Shown piece after piece: positions 27,003 to 35,796 of a stretch of DNA of 64,000 nt. Both the position numbers and the translations under genes were made by a program. The notes below the pieces were generated by a model. It saw only the letters and a list, made by a program, of their open reading frames with translations. It ran no database searches and was not told the origin of the DNA. The stretch comes from Halogeometricum limi (lineage in GTDB: Archaea > Halobacteriota > Halobacteria > Halobacteriales > Haloferacaceae): positions 62,001 through 126,000 of the forward strand of contig NZ_FOYS01000001.1 in NCBI RefSeq assembly GCF_900115785.1, written 5' to 3'. How positions within the stretch are numbered: position 1 is the first letter of the stretch; each line of letters opens with the position of its first letter.

Positions 27003-27116
27003 CCAACGGCGAACGGCGTCCGCGTCGTCGCTCGTACGTCGGCGTCAGACAGGGGACAATCGTAACTACCGCCGTATGTGTCTAGATGTTTGAAATAGAA
27101 CGTTAGCTCAGAGAAG

Positions 27117-27122
27117 TATTAA
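27117..27122 (+). promoter_or_regulatory. TATA box of the small winged-helix gene
   Basis: TATTAA lies 44-49 bases upstream of the chosen ATG at 27166. Transcription would begin near 27145, leaving a short leader with a GGAGG Shine-Dalgarno at about 27155-27159. That suits ATG 27166 better than the in-frame ATG at 27151, which the Shine-Dalgarno would overlap. Confidence 0.5.
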
Positions 27123-27165
27123 CTGCCGTGACGAACGTTGTCGTAATGGGATGGGGAGGGAAGCC

Positions 27166-27573
27166 ATGGATACACTCTACGAGATGCTGTCGGCACAGAA
27201 GCGAAGACAGGCCCTTAAGGTCCTCACCAGTACTGACGAACCGCTCGCGCGCGATGAGTTAGCGCGGCAGATCGTCGTCCGTCAACGCCCGAGCCCTCGA
27301 CGCACGAACACGGTCGATACCACTCAGGTCGAGAAGGTGAGAATCTCGCTCGAACACGTTCATCTCCCGAAACTGGAGTCGGGAGGTGTTGTCGAACGGA
27401 CGCCGGACAACCGGTACGACGTGACCCCTCTCGGACGCGACCTCGAACGTGCGGCGCGCGCGTTCGAGACGGAGTTCGACCGAGACGCTCAGAGCGGCGC
27501 GGACGGGTCCGAGACGACGAGAGTCGATGCCGAGGCCGTCACCGCGCACGAGTTCGACCGCGATACGCGCTGA
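27166..27573 (+). CDS. Winged-helix protein of the DUF7344 type
   Basis: A 135-residue cytoplasmic protein. It begins DTLYEMLSAQKRRQALKVL, the first helix of a winged-helix domain. ARDELARQIVVRQ is the second helix, and ISLEHVHLPKLESGGVVER is the conserved turn and recognition segment. The motif EHVHLPKLE recurs in the larger regulator at 48075-48938, so both belong to the haloarchaeal DUF7344 group of presumed transcription factors. The C-terminal 35 residues are acidic and poorly structured. The gene stands between a decayed-looking small gene and uvrC, with its own promoter. Its targets are unknown. Confidence 0.8.
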   Translation: MDTLYEMLSAQKRRQALKVLTSTDEPLARDELARQIVVRQRPSPRRTNTVDTTQVEKVRISLEHVHLPKLESGGVVERTPDNRYDVTPLGRDLERAARAFETEFDRDAQSGADGSETTRVDAEAVTAHEFDRDTR

Positions 27574-27673
27574 CACTTCATTTTCGACCGCGCCCGTCCG
27601 TCTCCGCCGAGAGCCGACGGTGACGGCGCGCCGCGCGTCAACCTCATACCCGTCGGGACGCTAGCTGGCGGAG

Positions 27674-29416
27674 ATGGACGCGACCGACGTTCGCGAACGC
27701 GCGACCGACCTTCCGACGAGTCCCGGCGTCTACCAGTTCTTCGAGGGAGACACCGTTCTCTACGTCGGTAAAGCGGTCGACATCCGTGCGCGGGTCCGGT
27801 CGTACGCCGACCCGCGCGGCGAACGCATCAGACAGATGGTCGACAGAGCGGAGACCATCGACTTCGCCGTCACGGACACCGAGACGCAGGCCCTCCTCCT
27901 CGAAGCGAACCTCATCAAGCGCCACCAACCCCGGTACAACGTCCGTCTCAAAGACGACAAGTCGTACCCGCTCGTCCAACTGACGAACCACGCGGTCCCG
28001 CGAATCGACGTGACGCGCGACCCGGACGAAGGGGCGACCGTGTTCGGTCCGTACACGAACAAGGGACGCGTCGAGACGGTGGTGAAAGCCCTCCGCGAGG
28101 CGTACGGCGTCCGCGGGTGTTCGGACCACAAGTACGCGAACCGGGACCGGCCCTGTCTGGACTACGAGATGGGCCTCTGTACGGCCCCGTGCACCGGCGA
28201 GATTTCGGAGGCGGCGTACCGGGAGGACGTCGAGTCGGTCGTACGGTTCTTCGAGGGCGAGACGGGCGTTCTCGCGGACCCCCTCCGACGTGAGATGGAG
28301 GCGGCGGCGCAGGCGGAGAACTTCGAGCGTGCGGCGAACGCGCGCGACAAACTGGCGGCCGTCGAGTCGTTCCACGGGGCGGGCGAGGAAGCGGTCGCCA
28401 CCCAGTCTGACGAACGCGCCGTCGACGTCCTCGGCGTCGCCATCGAGGGCGACTCGGCCACCGTCGCCCGCCTGCACAGCGAACGCGGCCAACTCGTCGA
28501 CCGGTCTCGGCACCGACTGGACGCCCCCGAAGGCGGCGAACGGGCCGCCGCCGTCCTCTCGGCGTTCCTCACGCAGTACTACGCCGAGCGTCGCCTGCCG
28601 GACGCGGTGCTCCTCTCGGAACGCCCCGACGACGAGGACGTGGTCAAGTGGTTGAGCGTGGAGGGCGTGAGCGTGCGCGTCCCCGGCGCGGGTCGGGAGG
28701 CGAAACTTGTCGAGTTGGCGCTGAAGAACGCCCGTCGCGGACCCGTCCGCGGCGACGAACTCGGCGCACTCTCGGACGCACTGGGCATCCCCGGCATCTC
28801 CCGCATCGAAGGGTTCGACGTGAGTCACGCGCAGGGGAAAGCCGTCGTCGGCAGCGACGTCTGTTTCGTCGACGGCGACGCGGTGAAGGCGGACTATCGC
28901 CGGAAGAAACTGCCCGAGCGAAATGACGACTACGCGAACATGCGGGCGCTGATTCGCTGGCGGGCGGAACGCGCCGTGGAGGGCCGCGACGACAGGCCCG
29001 ACCCGGACTTGCTCCTCATCGACGGCGGGGACGGCCAACTCGGCGCGGCGATGGACGCTCTCGCCGAAACCGGATGGGACGTGCCCGCCGTCGCCCTCGC
29101 GAAGGACCGCGAGGTGGTCATCACGCCCGACGGGGTGTACGACTGGCCTTCGGACGCCCCGCATCTGCACGTCCTCCAACGCGTCCGCGACGAGTCGCAC
29201 CGCTTCGCCGTGCAATACCACCAGACGCTCCGCGACGACGTGCGGACGGTGTTAGACGACGTGCCGGGCGTCGGCGAAAAGACGAGACGCGCCCTCTTGC
29301 GCCGGTTCGGGAGCGTCGAGAACGTCCGCGAAGCGACGGTGGCGGACCTGACGGACGTGCCGGGCGTCGGCGAGAAGACGGCCGCGGAACTCAGACGCCG
29401 ACTGTCTGGGCAGTAA
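27674..29416 (+). CDS. uvrC: Excinuclease ABC subunit C
   Basis: Nucleotide-excision-repair nuclease that makes both incisions next to DNA lesions with UvrA and UvrB. The 580-residue protein has the GIY-YIG 3'-incision domain at the start ([20 protein letters not shown]). Next is a Cys cluster ([20 protein letters not shown] ... GLCTAPC) that can hold an Fe-S cluster in UvrC. The UVR motif ([20 protein letters not shown], near residue 210) follows, then the RNase H-like 5'-incision domain with [18 protein letters not shown] and [13 protein letters not shown]. The C-terminal double helix-hairpin-helix carries [18 protein letters not shown] and [12 protein letters not shown]. The system is bacterial in origin but widespread in haloarchaea. 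Confidence 0.96.
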   Translation: MDATDVRERATDLPTSPGVYQFFEGDTVLYVGKAVDIRARVRSYADPRGERIRQMVDRAETIDFAVTDTETQALLLEANLIKRHQPRYNVRLKDDKSYPLVQLTNHAVPRIDVTRDPDEGATVFGPYTNKGRVETVVKALREAYGVRGCSDHKYANRDRPCLDYEMGLCTAPCTGEISEAAYREDVESVVRFFEGETGVLADPLRREMEAAAQAENFERAANARDKLAAVESFHGAGEEAVATQSDERAVDVLGVAIEGDSATVARLHSERGQLVDRSRHRLDAPEGGERAAAVLSAFLTQYYAERRLPDAVLLSERPDDEDVVKWLSVEGVSVRVPGAGREAKLVELALKNARRGPVRGDELGALSDALGIPGISRIEGFDVSHAQGKAVVGSDVCFVDGDAVKADYRRKKLPERNDDYANMRALIRWRAERAVEGRDDRPDPDLLLIDGGDGQLGAAMDALAETGWDVPAVALAKDREVVITPDGVYDWPSDAPHLHVLQRVRDESHRFAVQYHQTLRDDVRTVLDDVPGVGEKTRRALLRRFGSVENVREATVADLTDVPGVGEKTAAELRRRLSGQ

Positions 29417-29446
29417 CGCCCGCAGGACAGTCCGTATCCACCGTGT

Positions 29447-29809
29447 TTAGGCTCGCGCCCACTCTATCGCGTCCTCCGCCGTCTCCGGCGTCTCGACGAC
29501 GACGTTCGTCTCGCGGAGTCGGCCGCGAAGCGCCACCTGCTTGCCCGGCGGGCCGACGAACGCCACGCGCCGGATGTCGAACTCGTCTATCTGCGAGGCG
29601 AGGACGTCGAATCGCTCGAAGAACCACTTGCTGATTCCACCGCCCTCGCTCACGACGAAGACGGCCGAGTGCACTTCCGGTCGCGCGAGGATGGCTTCGA
29701 CCGTCTCGAAGAACCGTTCGAGGAGGACGCCGCCGCCGACGTCGAACTCGGTGAGGTCGAACAGGGCGACACCGTCGACGACGTCGTAGCGGTACACATC
29801 TGCGCTCAT
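29447..29809 (-). CDS. STAS/SpoIIAA-like small protein, function unknown
   Basis: A 120-residue soluble protein whose alternating strands and helices resemble STAS or SpoIIAA-like domains: YRYDVVDGVALFDLTEFD, then VHSAVFVVSEGG, a helix with FDVLASQIDEFDIRRVAFVG, and a last strand-helix NVVVETPETAEDAIEWA. The likeness is structural and by eye only; I do not recognise a named family. It is convergent with uvrC, with a gap of 30 bases. There is no sign of a catalytic site. If it is STAS-like, it may bind a partner or small ligand. Confidence 0.6.
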   Translation of the reverse strand: MSADVYRYDVVDGVALFDLTEFDVGGGVLLERFFETVEAILARPEVHSAVFVVSEGGGISKWFFERFDVLASQIDEFDIRRVAFVGPPGKQVALRGRLRETNVVVETPETAEDAIEWARA

Positions 29810-30112
29810 ACTCGAGACGAACGGGAGAGACGTACCTGACTACGCGGCCGCTACTCGGGCCGTAACGGGCCGTTAACCGGGACGCGTTTACGTGCGAGAG
29901 GAGGACACGGTGAGGGGTCGGGGGCCGTCGCGTCACCGCCGTCCCCGCAGTTCTCATCGCACGCGGTTACGGACGGGATAGCCGACGGCCAGAGTTCGTG
30001 AACGACCCTTCCTCTTCGCGTCGAAGTCCCTGCAGCGGTACAGCCGCCGGTATCGCCACCCTCGCCGGGACCCGCCACTCGAGCTAAGTGAACCTGTCGA
30101 GTGTTCGAACGT
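29810..30112. other. 300-base gap with no convincing gene
   Basis: The stretch between the STAS-like gene and the ZIP gene has no tRNA, no conserved small protein and no strong terminator that I can see. The only notable item is a 29-codon GTG-initiated reading frame at 29998-30087 whose residues resemble the start of a Tat lipoprotein signal (SRRSPCSGTAAGIATLAG, then Thr where a lipobox Cys would be). It stops after eight more codons. It could be a relic or chance. Confidence 0.5.
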
Positions 30113-30796
30113 ATGGTCGGTCCGCTCGTGTTCGGCGTCGCCGCGTCGAGTTCGCTCGTGTTCGGGTCGATAGCCGGTGCCTACTGGGACCCGCCGGAGT
30201 GGCTCACCGGGTCGCTCGTCGCGTTCGCCAGCGGTGCGCTCATCGTCGCCCTCGCGTTCGAGTTGTTCGAACACGCCTTCGAGACGGCCGGGTTGGCCGT
30301 CGCGAGCGCTGGACTCCTCGCTGGTGGTGCCGTCTTCACCGTCGTCGACCACCTCTTAGACGAAGTGTACGGCACGGACTCCTCGGGTCTCGGACTCCTC
30401 GCGAGCGTGACGCTCGATGGCGTCCCCGAGAACCTCGCGCTCGGCGTCGCGCTCATCGGGCAGGCGAGTCCGTTCGCCTTGCTCGCGGCCATCTTCGCGT
30501 CGAACTTCCCGGAGGCGCTCAGCGGTGCGAAAGACGTCGCCGACGAGGCGTCGAAACTGTACACCGTCAGTATCTGGGTGGGCGCGGCGGCCCTCCTCGC
30601 CGCCGCCGTCGTCGTCGGGAACCGCGTGTTCGCGAGCACCGCCGAGGTTCCGCTGGCCGTCGTCCGGGCGTTCGCCGGTGGGTCGGTCGTCGCGTCGCTC
30701 ACGACCGAGGTCATGCCGGAGGCGTTCGAGGAGGGGGGCGACTACGTCGGGTTCGCCACCGCCGTGGGGTTCGTCCTCGCGTTCGCACTGAAGTGA
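30113..30796 (+). CDS. ZIP-family metal transporter
   Basis: Membrane protein of 227 residues (231 if the GTG at 30101 is used), with seven or eight hydrophobic segments. The ZIP signature lies in VTLDGVPENLALGVAL near residue 105, with the conserved His/Asp-x-x-P-E-N metal site represented by DGVPEN, and in ASNFPEALSGAKD with NFPEA. Family members import Zn2+ or other divalent metals; haloarchaeal relatives may act in either direction. The start at ATG 30113 begins VGPLVFGVAASSSLVFG, directly at the first helix. The gene is monocistronic, and the next gene (mdh) converges on it. Confidence 0.87.
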   Translation: MVGPLVFGVAASSSLVFGSIAGAYWDPPEWLTGSLVAFASGALIVALAFELFEHAFETAGLAVASAGLLAGGAVFTVVDHLLDEVYGTDSSGLGLLASVTLDGVPENLALGVALIGQASPFALLAAIFASNFPEALSGAKDVADEASKLYTVSIWVGAAALLAAAVVVGNRVFASTAEVPLAVVRAFAGGSVVASLTTEVMPEAFEEGGDYVGFATAVGFVLAFALK

Positions 30797-30860
30797 CGCG
30801 TGAGCGTCTACGCGGCCGATAAACGGGGTGTCGAAGAGAGAAGAGACGGGTCGTGTCCGT

Positions 30861-31775
30861 CTACGCGATTTTGCCGTACTGGTCGCGGAGTTTCTCCGCG
30901 GCCTCGTCCATCAGTTCCCGTTCGTAGTCGTCGAGGTCCCACTCGACGACCTCCTCGATGCCGTTCGAGCCGAGTTTGACGGGGACGCCGAACGCGGTGT
31001 CCTCGTAGCCGTACTCGCCGTCTAAGACGAGCGACCCGGGGAGTACCTCGCCGGTGTCGTTGAGGATGGCCTCGACCATGTGGGCGACGCCCGTCGCCGG
31101 ACCCCACTGGGTCGCGCCCTTGCGCGAGATGACGTCCATGGCGGACTCCTGCAGGTCGGAGAGAATCTCTTCGCGTTCGTCGGCGGAGAACTCGGGGTCT
31201 CGGCCGTCGACGCGGACCTTCGAGAAGACGGGGACCTGCGCGTCGCCGTGTTCGCCGAGGATGGTCGCCTCGACGTTCTTCACGGGGACGTCGAAGCGCT
31301 GGCTGAGAACGTAGCGGAAGCGCGCGGAGTCCAGACGGCCGCCGAAGCCGACGACCTTGTGTCGGTCGCGGTCGCCCGCCTCGTACAGGTGGCGGTTCAG
31401 GAGGTCGACCGGGTTCGACGTCGTCACCGAGACGAAGTCGTCGTTGTACTCCGCGAGCGACGACCCGATGTCGGCCATGATGGGCGCGTTGTCGCCCGCG
31501 AGGTCGATTCGGGTCTGACCCTCTTTGCGGGGGATACCCGCCGTGATGACGACGACGTCGGACCCCTCGGTGTCCTCGTAGCCGCCCTGATACACCTCAG
31601 TGTTGGAGTCGTACGCGATGCCGTGGTTCGTGTCGGCCGCCTGTCCGACCGTCTTGTCCTCCATGTCCGGGATGTCGACGAAGACCAGTTCGTCCACGAC
31701 GTCCCGAAGCGCGAGATTGTACCCGGCGGCGGCGCCGACCGTCCCGGCCGCTCCGACCACGCTAACTTTCGTCAT
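30861..31775 (-). CDS. mdh: Malate dehydrogenase
   Basis: NAD-dependent interconversion of malate and oxaloacetate in the TCA cycle. The 304-residue haloarchaeal LDH-like MDH starts [20 protein letters not shown] (Rossmann glycine loop). [20 protein letters not shown] includes the acidic residue that selects NAD, and [20 protein letters not shown] contains the mobile-loop Arg residues. The catalytic His lies in [16 protein letters not shown]. The length and the halophilic acidic surface match the well-studied Haloarcula enzyme. A TTTAAT promoter box lies 28-33 bases upstream of the ATG, fitting a leaderless transcript. Confidence 0.96.
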   Translation of the reverse strand: MTKVSVVGAAGTVGAAAGYNLALRDVVDELVFVDIPDMEDKTVGQAADTNHGIAYDSNTEVYQGGYEDTEGSDVVVITAGIPRKEGQTRIDLAGDNAPIMADIGSSLAEYNDDFVSVTTSNPVDLLNRHLYEAGDRDRHKVVGFGGRLDSARFRYVLSQRFDVPVKNVEATILGEHGDAQVPVFSKVRVDGRDPEFSADEREEILSDLQESAMDVISRKGATQWGPATGVAHMVEAILNDTGEVLPGSLVLDGEYGYEDTAFGVPVKLGSNGIEEVVEWDLDDYERELMDEAAEKLRDQYGKIA

Positions 31776-31802
31776 ACCACGTAAACGACGCCGCGGATTC
31801 CG

Positions 31803-31808
31803 ATTAAA
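31803..31808 (-). promoter_or_regulatory. TATA box of mdh
   Basis: TTTAAT on the leftward strand, 28-33 bases upstream of the mdh ATG. The spacing is right for a leaderless transcript. The divergent zinc-ribbon gene starts at 31948. Confidence 0.55.
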
Positions 31809-31876
31809 CGCTTCGGAACCGGCCTCTCCCGGGCTGTATCGTCGTACGAAAGGTTCGTCGTTCGTCGAACCAGAAG

Positions 31877-31921
31877 GGGAGAGCGTCGACGACGTGCGAA
31901 CGGCTCTCCCGGTGGGTTTTT
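31877..31921 (+). promoter_or_regulatory. Hairpin followed by a T-run upstream of the zinc-ribbon gene
   Basis: GGGAGAGC (31877-31884) pairs perfectly with GCTCTCCC (31903-31910) around an 18-base loop, followed by TTTTT at 31917-31921, about 26 bases before the ATG at 31948. This looks like an intrinsic-terminator or attenuator shape. The T-run is also at the right place for a weak TATA element, in which case the hairpin would be an upstream operator. A separate 20-bp inverted repeat (GGTTCG ... CGAACC) lies at 31852-31871. Confidence 0.4.
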
Positions 31922-31947
31922 CGACGCACGGCGCGTTCGTGGCCCAT

Positions 31948-32655
31948 ATGAGCGACTTCGACAAAGAAGCGGAGCGACAGCGTCTCCGCGAGAAGTACGA
32001 GAAAGACGAGGAGCGTCGCAAGGAGACACAACGGATGAGCGAACTGCTCTTGCAGGGCGCGACGATGACGAACAAGCACTGCAACGACTGCGGAACGCCG
32101 ATATTCCGCTATCAGGGCACCGAGTTCTGCCCCAACTGTCAGAGCAAGCAGGCCGAAGTCGCCGCGGAGGCGGCCGACGACGCCGCCGCCGGCGTCGTAG
32201 AGGGGACGCCGGCTTCGAACGGCGCGGCTTCGACGGCGAGTGCGGGTGCGGAGCCGAACCGCGATGCAGAGGAGACGGCGGCGTCGACAGCGGACGCCGT
32301 CGGCGAGTCACGCGTCGAGGCCGACGCAGAGTCGTCGCCCACCCCGTCGACGTCGGCGATGCAGTCCGGGTCGGAGACGCGGGCGGAGTCGACGTCGCCC
32401 GAACCGCCGGTCCAGTCGGGGTCGGCCGCGCGTCAGCCTCCCAAGACGGCGTCCGGACGCGCCGTCGGCACGGGTACCGCGCCGGCGGAAACGGGGTCAC
32501 CGGACGCCTCGGTGCAGGCCGCACGCGAGTCGCTCCTGCAGGCGATTATCGAACACGCGCGCCGGTCGACGGCGGCCGACGAACCTCGGCGGGCGAAAGA
32601 GCATCTCGAAGCCGCACACGAGGCGGCCGACGCCCTCGCCGCGCTCGACCGCTGA
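31948..32655 (+). CDS. SSSCA1/p27-type zinc-ribbon protein
   Basis: Protein of 235 residues of the Sjogren/scleroderma autoantigen 1 family (Auto_anti-p27), found in archaea and eukaryotes. It starts [20 protein letters not shown], a charged helix, then [20 protein letters not shown] and [15 protein letters not shown], which supply four Cys for a zinc ribbon (C-x2-C ... C-x2-C). A long Ala/Ser/Thr/Glu-rich disordered stretch (about residues 75-185) follows. It ends in a C-terminal helix ([20 protein letters not shown]) of a type common in these haloarchaeal proteins. The molecular role is unknown. It is divergent from mdh. Confidence 0.88.
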   Translation: MSDFDKEAERQRLREKYEKDEERRKETQRMSELLLQGATMTNKHCNDCGTPIFRYQGTEFCPNCQSKQAEVAAEAADDAAAGVVEGTPASNGAASTASAGAEPNRDAEETAASTADAVGESRVEADAESSPTPSTSAMQSGSETRAESTSPEPPVQSGSAARQPPKTASGRAVGTGTAPAETGSPDASVQAARESLLQAIIEHARRSTAADEPRRAKEHLEAAHEAADALAALDR

Positions 32656-32699
32656 GCGTCTCTCGGACGCCCAGCTCTTTCTCTCTCGCTCACTACTCG

Positions 32700-32867
32700 G
32701 GGACGAAGATACTCGCACCCGTCGACGGGTCCGACTGCAGTATCCGCGCGCCGGAGTTCGCCGTCGAACTCGCCGTCCGCTTCGACGCGACGCTCCGCGT
32801 CGTCAACTTCTCGGACGCCGAGACGGTGGTCCGCGACGAGAGCGTTCCCCTGACCGTCGTCCCGTAG
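32700..32867 (+). pseudogene. Remnant of a universal stress protein (UspA) gene
   Basis: The frame reads TKILAPVDGSDCSIRAPEFA, then VELAVRFDATLRVVNFSD, then a short unrelated tail and a TAG at 32865. The first 35 residues are the N-terminus of a UspA domain (beta1 ILVPVDGS and helix 1). The codon where ATG-ACG-AAG is expected reads GGG-ACG-AAG (32700-32708), so the start codon has been lost, and no other start precedes it in frame. The remaining 100 residues of a normal 140-150 residue Usp, including the G-x2-G-x9-G(S/T) ATP-binding end, are missing. It is best read as a decayed fragment. Confidence 0.7.
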
Positions 32868-32881
32868 TCGGGCTGTCCGAC

Positions 32882-33082
32882 TCAGGCCGTCTGCGCGGCC
32901 ACTTCGGCGTACGCCCGCATCCACTCGGCGTCCTCGTAGTACGCGTCGCCGTGGAGCGCACGCTCGCACGTCGGAGGCGTTGGGGCGACACGAACGCGTT
33001 CGGCGTCGACGCACACCTCCGTCTCGTGCTGCGGCTCCCCGTAGAACGTCCGCACCACACCCTCCGAGAAATTAGTACTCAT
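32882..33082 (-). CDS. Small haloarchaeal protein, function unknown
   Basis: A 66-residue acidic protein beginning STNFSEGVVRTFYGEPQHE and ending YYEDAEWMRAYAEVAAQTA. The ATG at 33082 has a TCTATATGG promoter box 26-34 bases upstream, which supports a real leaderless gene. Two Cys residues are not arranged as a known metal site. I recognise no family. The gene faces the decayed Usp fragment and lies downstream of Hef on the same strand, separated by an AT-rich stretch with a hairpin. Confidence 0.6.
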   Translation of the reverse strand: MSTNFSEGVVRTFYGEPQHETEVCVDAERVRVAPTPPTCERALHGDAYYEDAEWMRAYAEVAAQTA

Positions 33083-33107
33083 GATGTAGTAAATAATTAT
33101 CTCGAAG

Positions 33108-33116
33108 CCATATAGA
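33108..33116 (-). promoter_or_regulatory. TATA box of the 66-residue gene
   Basis: TCTATATGG on the leftward strand, centred about 30 bases before the ATG at 33082. Confidence 0.55.
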
Positions 33117-33142
33117 CGTTTCGCCGACAGTTGTAACTCGTT

Positions 33143-33162
33143 ACTCTCTTTCGTACGAGAGT
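33143..33162 (-). terminator. Hairpin in the AT-rich stretch after hef
   Basis: ACTCTC and GAGAGT form a perfect 6-bp stem around an 8-base loop, 33-52 bases after the hef stop. No T-run follows it on the leftward strand, so termination is a modest inference; it also separates hef from the next leftward promoter. Confidence 0.4.
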
Positions 33163-33194
33163 GTAAATCGTGGACGAATCGAGGCCGCTATCCG

Positions 33195-35723
33195 CTACTC
33201 GTAGTCGGAACCGACGACTTCGCGGATGCGTTCTGCCGTCACCGATCCGATTCCGGACACGTCTAACAGGTCGTCTTCGCGGGCGGTCATCACCGCTTCG
33301 ACGGTGCCGAACGCCTCCAAGAGGTTACGGGCGGTGACGGGGCCGATGTCGGCGATGGCGGAGACGACGTACTCCTGTTGCTCGGTGAGCGTCTTCGTGC
33401 TCTTGCCGCCGTGGACGCTGACGGAGCGTTCGCGTTCGGTCTGTTCGCGCGTGGCGATGGTGAGGAGGAGTTCCGCCGTGTCCGACTCGTCGCGCGTCTG
33501 CAGGACGCTCACGTCGAAGTCGACGGCCAGCGAGGCGAGTGCACCTCGAATCGCGCCGGGGTGGATGTTTCGCTCCTCGTAGAGCCCCTCGCCTTCGAGA
33601 ATCAGAATCGGTCGCGCGTAGGCGCGCGAGAGGTCGCCTATCTGCTCGAACAGCGAGCGGTCGCCGCCGGTCAGCGTGTCGAGGAAGTCCGAGACGGACT
33701 TTCGCTCGACGGCGACGCGGTCCGAGAGAACGTAGTCGCCGACGGCGAGCGTCTCCAGCCTCGTCTCCACGCCGTCGCGCGTCGAGAGGTCCTTCGCGAT
33801 GTTCGAGTCGAGTTCGCGCTGGTCGACGACGAGTTCGACCACGTCGTCGTCGCGTCCGGCCGTCTCGATGGTGCCCTCGCGGTCTTCGACGCGGGGTCGG
33901 TCGTCGCCGTCGTCTCCGCCGCGCTCGCCGTCCGCGTCGTCGTTCGCACGCGATATCTCCGCGTCCGTCGCGGCGAACGAGTCCAGTCCCGACTGCCCGT
34001 TCGCGTCCGTCCCGTTCGCCGCCGAATCGACGCCCGTCTCGGCCGTCGTCTCCGCATTCGCCGTCTCTACGTTCGCCGCATCCGTGCTTCCCGCGCCCGT
34101 GGTCGCCGTTTCCGTCGCAGCCTGCTCGCTGCTCGCGAACGCGTCCAGTCCCTTCTGGGAGTCGTCTAACTCCGCCTCCACGTCGTCGGCGACGCCTTTC
34201 AGGTCCCGGAGTTCTGACTCCATCTCCTTCTCGCGGCGGCGCGATATCCAGAAGTACGCCTCGTCGCGCGTGTTCTCGGCCATCAGGACGACGACGCGTC
34301 CCTCCGCCTGTCGCCCGGTCCGTCCCTTCCGCTGGATGGAGCGAATCGCCGTCGGGACGGGTTCGAAGAAGAGCACGAGGTCGACTTCCGGCACGTCCAG
34401 TCCCTCTTCTGCGACGGAGGTGGAGACGAGCACCTCGAACTCGCCGTTTCTGAACTCGTCTAACGTCTCCTGCTGTTCTTTCTGCGTCATCCCGTCGGAG
34501 CCCTCTCTGTCGCCCTGCCCGACGAACCGCCGGACGTCAAACGACGCCGAGAGGAACTCGGTGAGCGCTTCGGCGGTGTCTCTGGACTCGGTGAAGACGA
34601 TGACTCGCTGGCCGCCCTCGATACCGAGCGTCTGCGCGAGGAGGATGCGCGTGCGGGAGAACTTCGGGTGGAGGCCGTCGAACGACTCGGCTTTCCGCAT
34701 CGCCTCCCGGACCTTCGGTTCGGCGACGAGTCGCTGACTCGCCTTCGACGCGCCCGAAGAGCGTGCGGCGTTTCGCTGTCGCTCGAAGTAGCGGCGAACG
34801 GACTCCACCGACTGCGTCTCGACGAGTTCGACCGCTCGGCGGAGTTTCATCACCTCCGCGTGCGTCGACATCCCCTTGTACCCCTCCGACTGGTCGTTGT
34901 TCATCAGCTTCTGCAACTCCGCGCGCATCCCGTTCAACTGCTTCTGGGAGACGTCCGGACTCGTCGTGTTCGTCACGCCGAGCGACTTCAGTTTCTCCAG
35001 TCGGTCCTTGATGACCTCGTTGACCGCGTCGCGTATCTCTAAAATCTCGTCGGGCAGTTGGATGCGCTCCCACTCGACGTCGGTGTCGTAGGTGTACTCG
35101 TCGACGTCGGCGTCTTCTTCGGTCATCACTTCGACTTCCAGCATGCCGAGGTTCTCACAGACTTCGAGGATGGACTCCTTGTCGCCGCCGGGCGAGGCGC
35201 TCATCCCGGTGACGAGTGGGTGCTCGGCGTCCGCGTGGTAGCGTTCGGCGATGTAGACGTAGGCGTAGTCGCCGGTACCGCGGTGACACTCGTCGAACGT
35301 GAGATGCGTCACGTCGCGAAGCGAGACGCGATTGCCGATGAGGTCGTTCTCCACGACTTGCGGCGTCGCGATGACTATCTTCGCGTCCTCCCACAGTTCC
35401 GCTCTGTCGTCCGGGCGGACGTCGCCCGTGAAGACGACGACGTCGTCGTCGGGTATCTGGAGGGCCTCGCGGTAGAAGTCGGCGTGTTGTTGTACGAGCG
35501 GTTTCGTCGGGGCCAGGAACAGCGCTTTCCCACCGACCTCGTGGAGTCTGTCTGCCGTGACGAGGAGACTCACCGTCGTCTTGCCCAGACCCGTCGGGAG
35601 GCAGACGAGCGTGTGCGCCTCGCGGGCCGCGCCCGCGAGTCGAATCTGGTACAGTCGTCGTTCGATGAACGACGGACTCAGGAGTGGGTGGTCGACGTGC
35701 GCGGGGTCGTCGGCGGCCGCCAT
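33195..35723 (-). CDS. hef: Hef helicase-nuclease (archaeal FANCM/XPF family)
   Basis: Processes stalled replication forks and branched DNA. The 842-residue protein has an SF2 helicase at the N-terminus: Walker A LPTGLGKTTVSLLV (near residue 45), TFDECHRGTGDYAY (DECH box), then FTESRDTAEAL and the motif VI block QRKGRTGRQAEGRVV near residue 465. An Ala/Thr/Asp-rich linker of about 100 residues follows. The ERCC4 nuclease domain is near residue 615 onward, with VVDQRELDSN and the catalytic VERKSVSDF (ERK-x3-D). The C-terminal tandem HhH carries IGPVTARNLLEAFGTVEAV and VSGIGSVTAERI. All key residues are present. It is a single gene with an ATG start. Confidence 0.96.
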   Translation of the reverse strand: MAAADDPAHVDHPLLSPSFIERRLYQIRLAGAAREAHTLVCLPTGLGKTTVSLLVTADRLHEVGGKALFLAPTKPLVQQHADFYREALQIPDDDVVVFTGDVRPDDRAELWEDAKIVIATPQVVENDLIGNRVSLRDVTHLTFDECHRGTGDYAYVYIAERYHADAEHPLVTGMSASPGGDKESILEVCENLGMLEVEVMTEEDADVDEYTYDTDVEWERIQLPDEILEIRDAVNEVIKDRLEKLKSLGVTNTTSPDVSQKQLNGMRAELQKLMNNDQSEGYKGMSTHAEVMKLRRAVELVETQSVESVRRYFERQRNAARSSGASKASQRLVAEPKVREAMRKAESFDGLHPKFSRTRILLAQTLGIEGGQRVIVFTESRDTAEALTEFLSASFDVRRFVGQGDREGSDGMTQKEQQETLDEFRNGEFEVLVSTSVAEEGLDVPEVDLVLFFEPVPTAIRSIQRKGRTGRQAEGRVVVLMAENTRDEAYFWISRRREKEMESELRDLKGVADDVEAELDDSQKGLDAFASSEQAATETATTGAGSTDAANVETANAETTAETGVDSAANGTDANGQSGLDSFAATDAEISRANDDADGERGGDDGDDRPRVEDREGTIETAGRDDDVVELVVDQRELDSNIAKDLSTRDGVETRLETLAVGDYVLSDRVAVERKSVSDFLDTLTGGDRSLFEQIGDLSRAYARPILILEGEGLYEERNIHPGAIRGALASLAVDFDVSVLQTRDESDTAELLLTIATREQTERERSVSVHGGKSTKTLTEQQEYVVSAIADIGPVTARNLLEAFGTVEAVMTAREDDLLDVSGIGSVTAERIREVVGSDYE

Positions 35724-35796
35724 CGGCGCAGACTTCGTCGCGACTCGGGTTAAGCGTTGGCGAACCGCGGCGAAAGTGAAGCCGGGAGCCTCGACG

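Noticed and set aside
29851-30078. 75-codon leftward frame in the 300-base gap
   Set aside because: Gly/Pro/Arg-rich, basic, no start signals or conserved pattern.
31852-31871. GGTTCG ... CGAACC inverted repeat considered as a tRNA T-arm or tRNA remnant
   Set aside because: No acceptor, D or anticodon arms around it; loop sequence does not match TTCGA-type T loop spacing.
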